Assembly: GCA_964466455.1 (NCBI GenBank)
Contig: CAYXNL010000082.1
Coordinates: 1 to 6,934, forward strand
Direction: 5' to 3'
Length of the DNA stretch: 6,934 nucleotides
Source: S010-25 sp964466455
Lineage (GTDB): Bacteria > Pseudomonadota > Gammaproteobacteria > SZUA-229
Part shown: in pieces, positions 6,127 through 6,934 of the stretch
Layout of the letters: each line of letters opens with the position of its first letter
How positions within the stretch are numbered: the first letter of the stretch is position 1
The notes under the pieces: model-generated
What the model saw: only the letters and a program-made list of their open reading frames with translations
Databases searched by the model: none
Told to the model about the DNA's origin: nothing
Program-made: the position numbers and the translations under genes

Positions 6127-6934
6127 ATGAATCCAGATAGCACCGTCGAATACAGTTCACTAAGCTGGGTCAAAAAGCAGCTTGATAATGTGTTACATAA
6201 GGCGCAGACCAGTCTGAGCGAATATATAGAAAGCAAAGAGAATTCGCAGTTAGAACAGTGTATTGAACACCTGAAACTGGTTCAGGGCACCTTGCAAATG
6301 GTTGAGGTATATGGTGCCGCCCTGCTTACAGAGGAAATGCAGGCTACCGCCATTGCGATACAGGAAGGTCGAGTAGAACGGATAGAGGATAGCTTTGATG
6401 TTTTAATGCGTGCGATGTTACAGATGCCGGACTATCTGGAAACGATACAGGGTGGTGCAAAAGATACCCCGATTATTTTAATGTCATTGATTAACGATTT
6501 ACGTGCAGTCCGTAACGATAAGTTATTATCAGAAAGCGTATTATTTGTTGCCGACACTGATAATATTAAACTGCATGCAGAAGGTTATGATAGTGAAAAT
6601 ATTGAAGCAGGAAAACTGAAAGGTGAAGCTAAACGACTGCGAACACATTTCCAGTTGGGCCTGTTGGATATTATTCGTAACCAGAAAGAAAGAGTCGGGT
6701 TACAACGGATAAAAGCCGTCCTTACTGCGCTGGAAAAAGTTTCCTGCCACGATCAGGTTCGCCATCTATGGATGGTTGCCGGTGCACTGGTAGAAGGTTT
6801 GCTAGTGGAAGGGATTGATAACAATATCAGCATTAAGGTGTTGCTCGGGTCGCTGGATAGACAGTTAAAGAAAATCATAAAAAATGGCGAGGATGCTTTT
6901 GCTGAAGATTATTCAAAAGACCTGCTGAAAAACA
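6127..6934 (+). CDS. chpA: Pil-Chp hybrid histidine kinase ChpA, N-terminal part (runs off the window)
   Basis: The frame opens at ATG 6127 (MNPDSTVEYSSLSWVKKQ) and stays open to the window end, 269 codons. ChpA is the CheA-type kinase of the Pil-Chp system, normally a very large protein with several Hpt domains, a CheA catalytic core, a CheW domain and a terminal receiver; only the leading FimL-like/Hpt-like region is visible. Diagnostic are VQGTLQMVEVYGAALLTEEM (52-71) and, near the end, the stretch GEAKRLRTHFQLGLLDIIRN and the LWMVAGALVEGL motif, as in other ChpA and FimL proteins. At the place where an active Hpt has its histidine (four before the Gly of the HxxKG motif) this protein has K50, so the first module is probably not phosphorylated. 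Upstream GTGAGAG (6116-6122) is a modest ribosome binding site. pilK, which precedes chpA in P. aeruginosa, is missing. Confidence 0.93.
   Translation, partial: MNPDSTVEYSSLSWVKKQLDNVLHKAQTSLSEYIESKENSQLEQCIEHLKLVQGTLQMVEVYGAALLTEEMQATAIAIQEGRVERIEDSFDVLMRAMLQMPDYLETIQGGAKDTPIILMSLINDLRAVRNDKLLSESVLFVADTDNIKLHAEGYDSENIEAGKLKGEAKRLRTHFQLGLLDIIRNQKERVGLQRIKAVLTALEKVSCHDQVRHLWMVAGALVEGLLVEGIDNNISIKVLLGSLDRQLKKIIKNGEDAFAEDYSKDLLKN

Overview
The window is an ordinary-looking piece of a gammaproteobacterial chromosome with fairly low G+C for a Pil-Chp locus. It holds most of the front half of a type IV pilus chemosensory (Pil-Chp) operon. The proteins PilG, PilH, PilI, PilJ and the start of ChpA are recognisably colinear with those of Pseudomonas aeruginosa, and the gene next door is gshB, as it is there. 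The genus cannot be fixed from the sequence; a non-Pseudomonas gammaproteobacterium fits best.

Layout: positions 1-205 are non-coding and repeat-rich. They contain an imperfect palindromic, MITE-like element (about 64-196) preceded by a partial copy of its right end (37-63). On the minus strand, gshB (2249-1260, glutathione synthetase) is followed after only 7 bases by a gene for a probable lipoprotein of the ApbE family (1252-206, FAD:protein FMN transferase); the two look like one transcription unit running into the repeat. A 270-base divergent spacer (2250-2519) holds candidate promoters in both directions, a 12-bp perfect palindrome and a 13-bp inverted repeat. On the plus strand follow pilG (2520-2915), pilH (3018-3383), pilI (about 3399-3935), pilJ (4022-6076) and chpA (6127 onward, cut by the window end). 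chpA is 5'-partial information only: 269 codons of what is normally a very large protein.

How the genes work together: PilJ is the membrane chemoreceptor, PilI the CheW-type adaptor, ChpA the hybrid histidine kinase, and PilG and PilH the two CheY-type receivers that set pilus extension/retraction and, in Pseudomonas, cAMP-dependent surface sensing. The pilK methyltransferase gene found between pilJ and chpA in P. aeruginosa is absent here: only 50 bases separate the two genes. The minus-strand pair is metabolic (glutathione synthesis and covalent flavin attachment) and has no evident functional link to the pilus genes beyond conserved adjacency.

I do not see an undescribed biological system in this window. 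The most interesting items are the palindromic repeat, the stem-loop between pilG and pilH, the missing pilK, and the lysine at the expected histidine position of the first Hpt-like module of ChpA.
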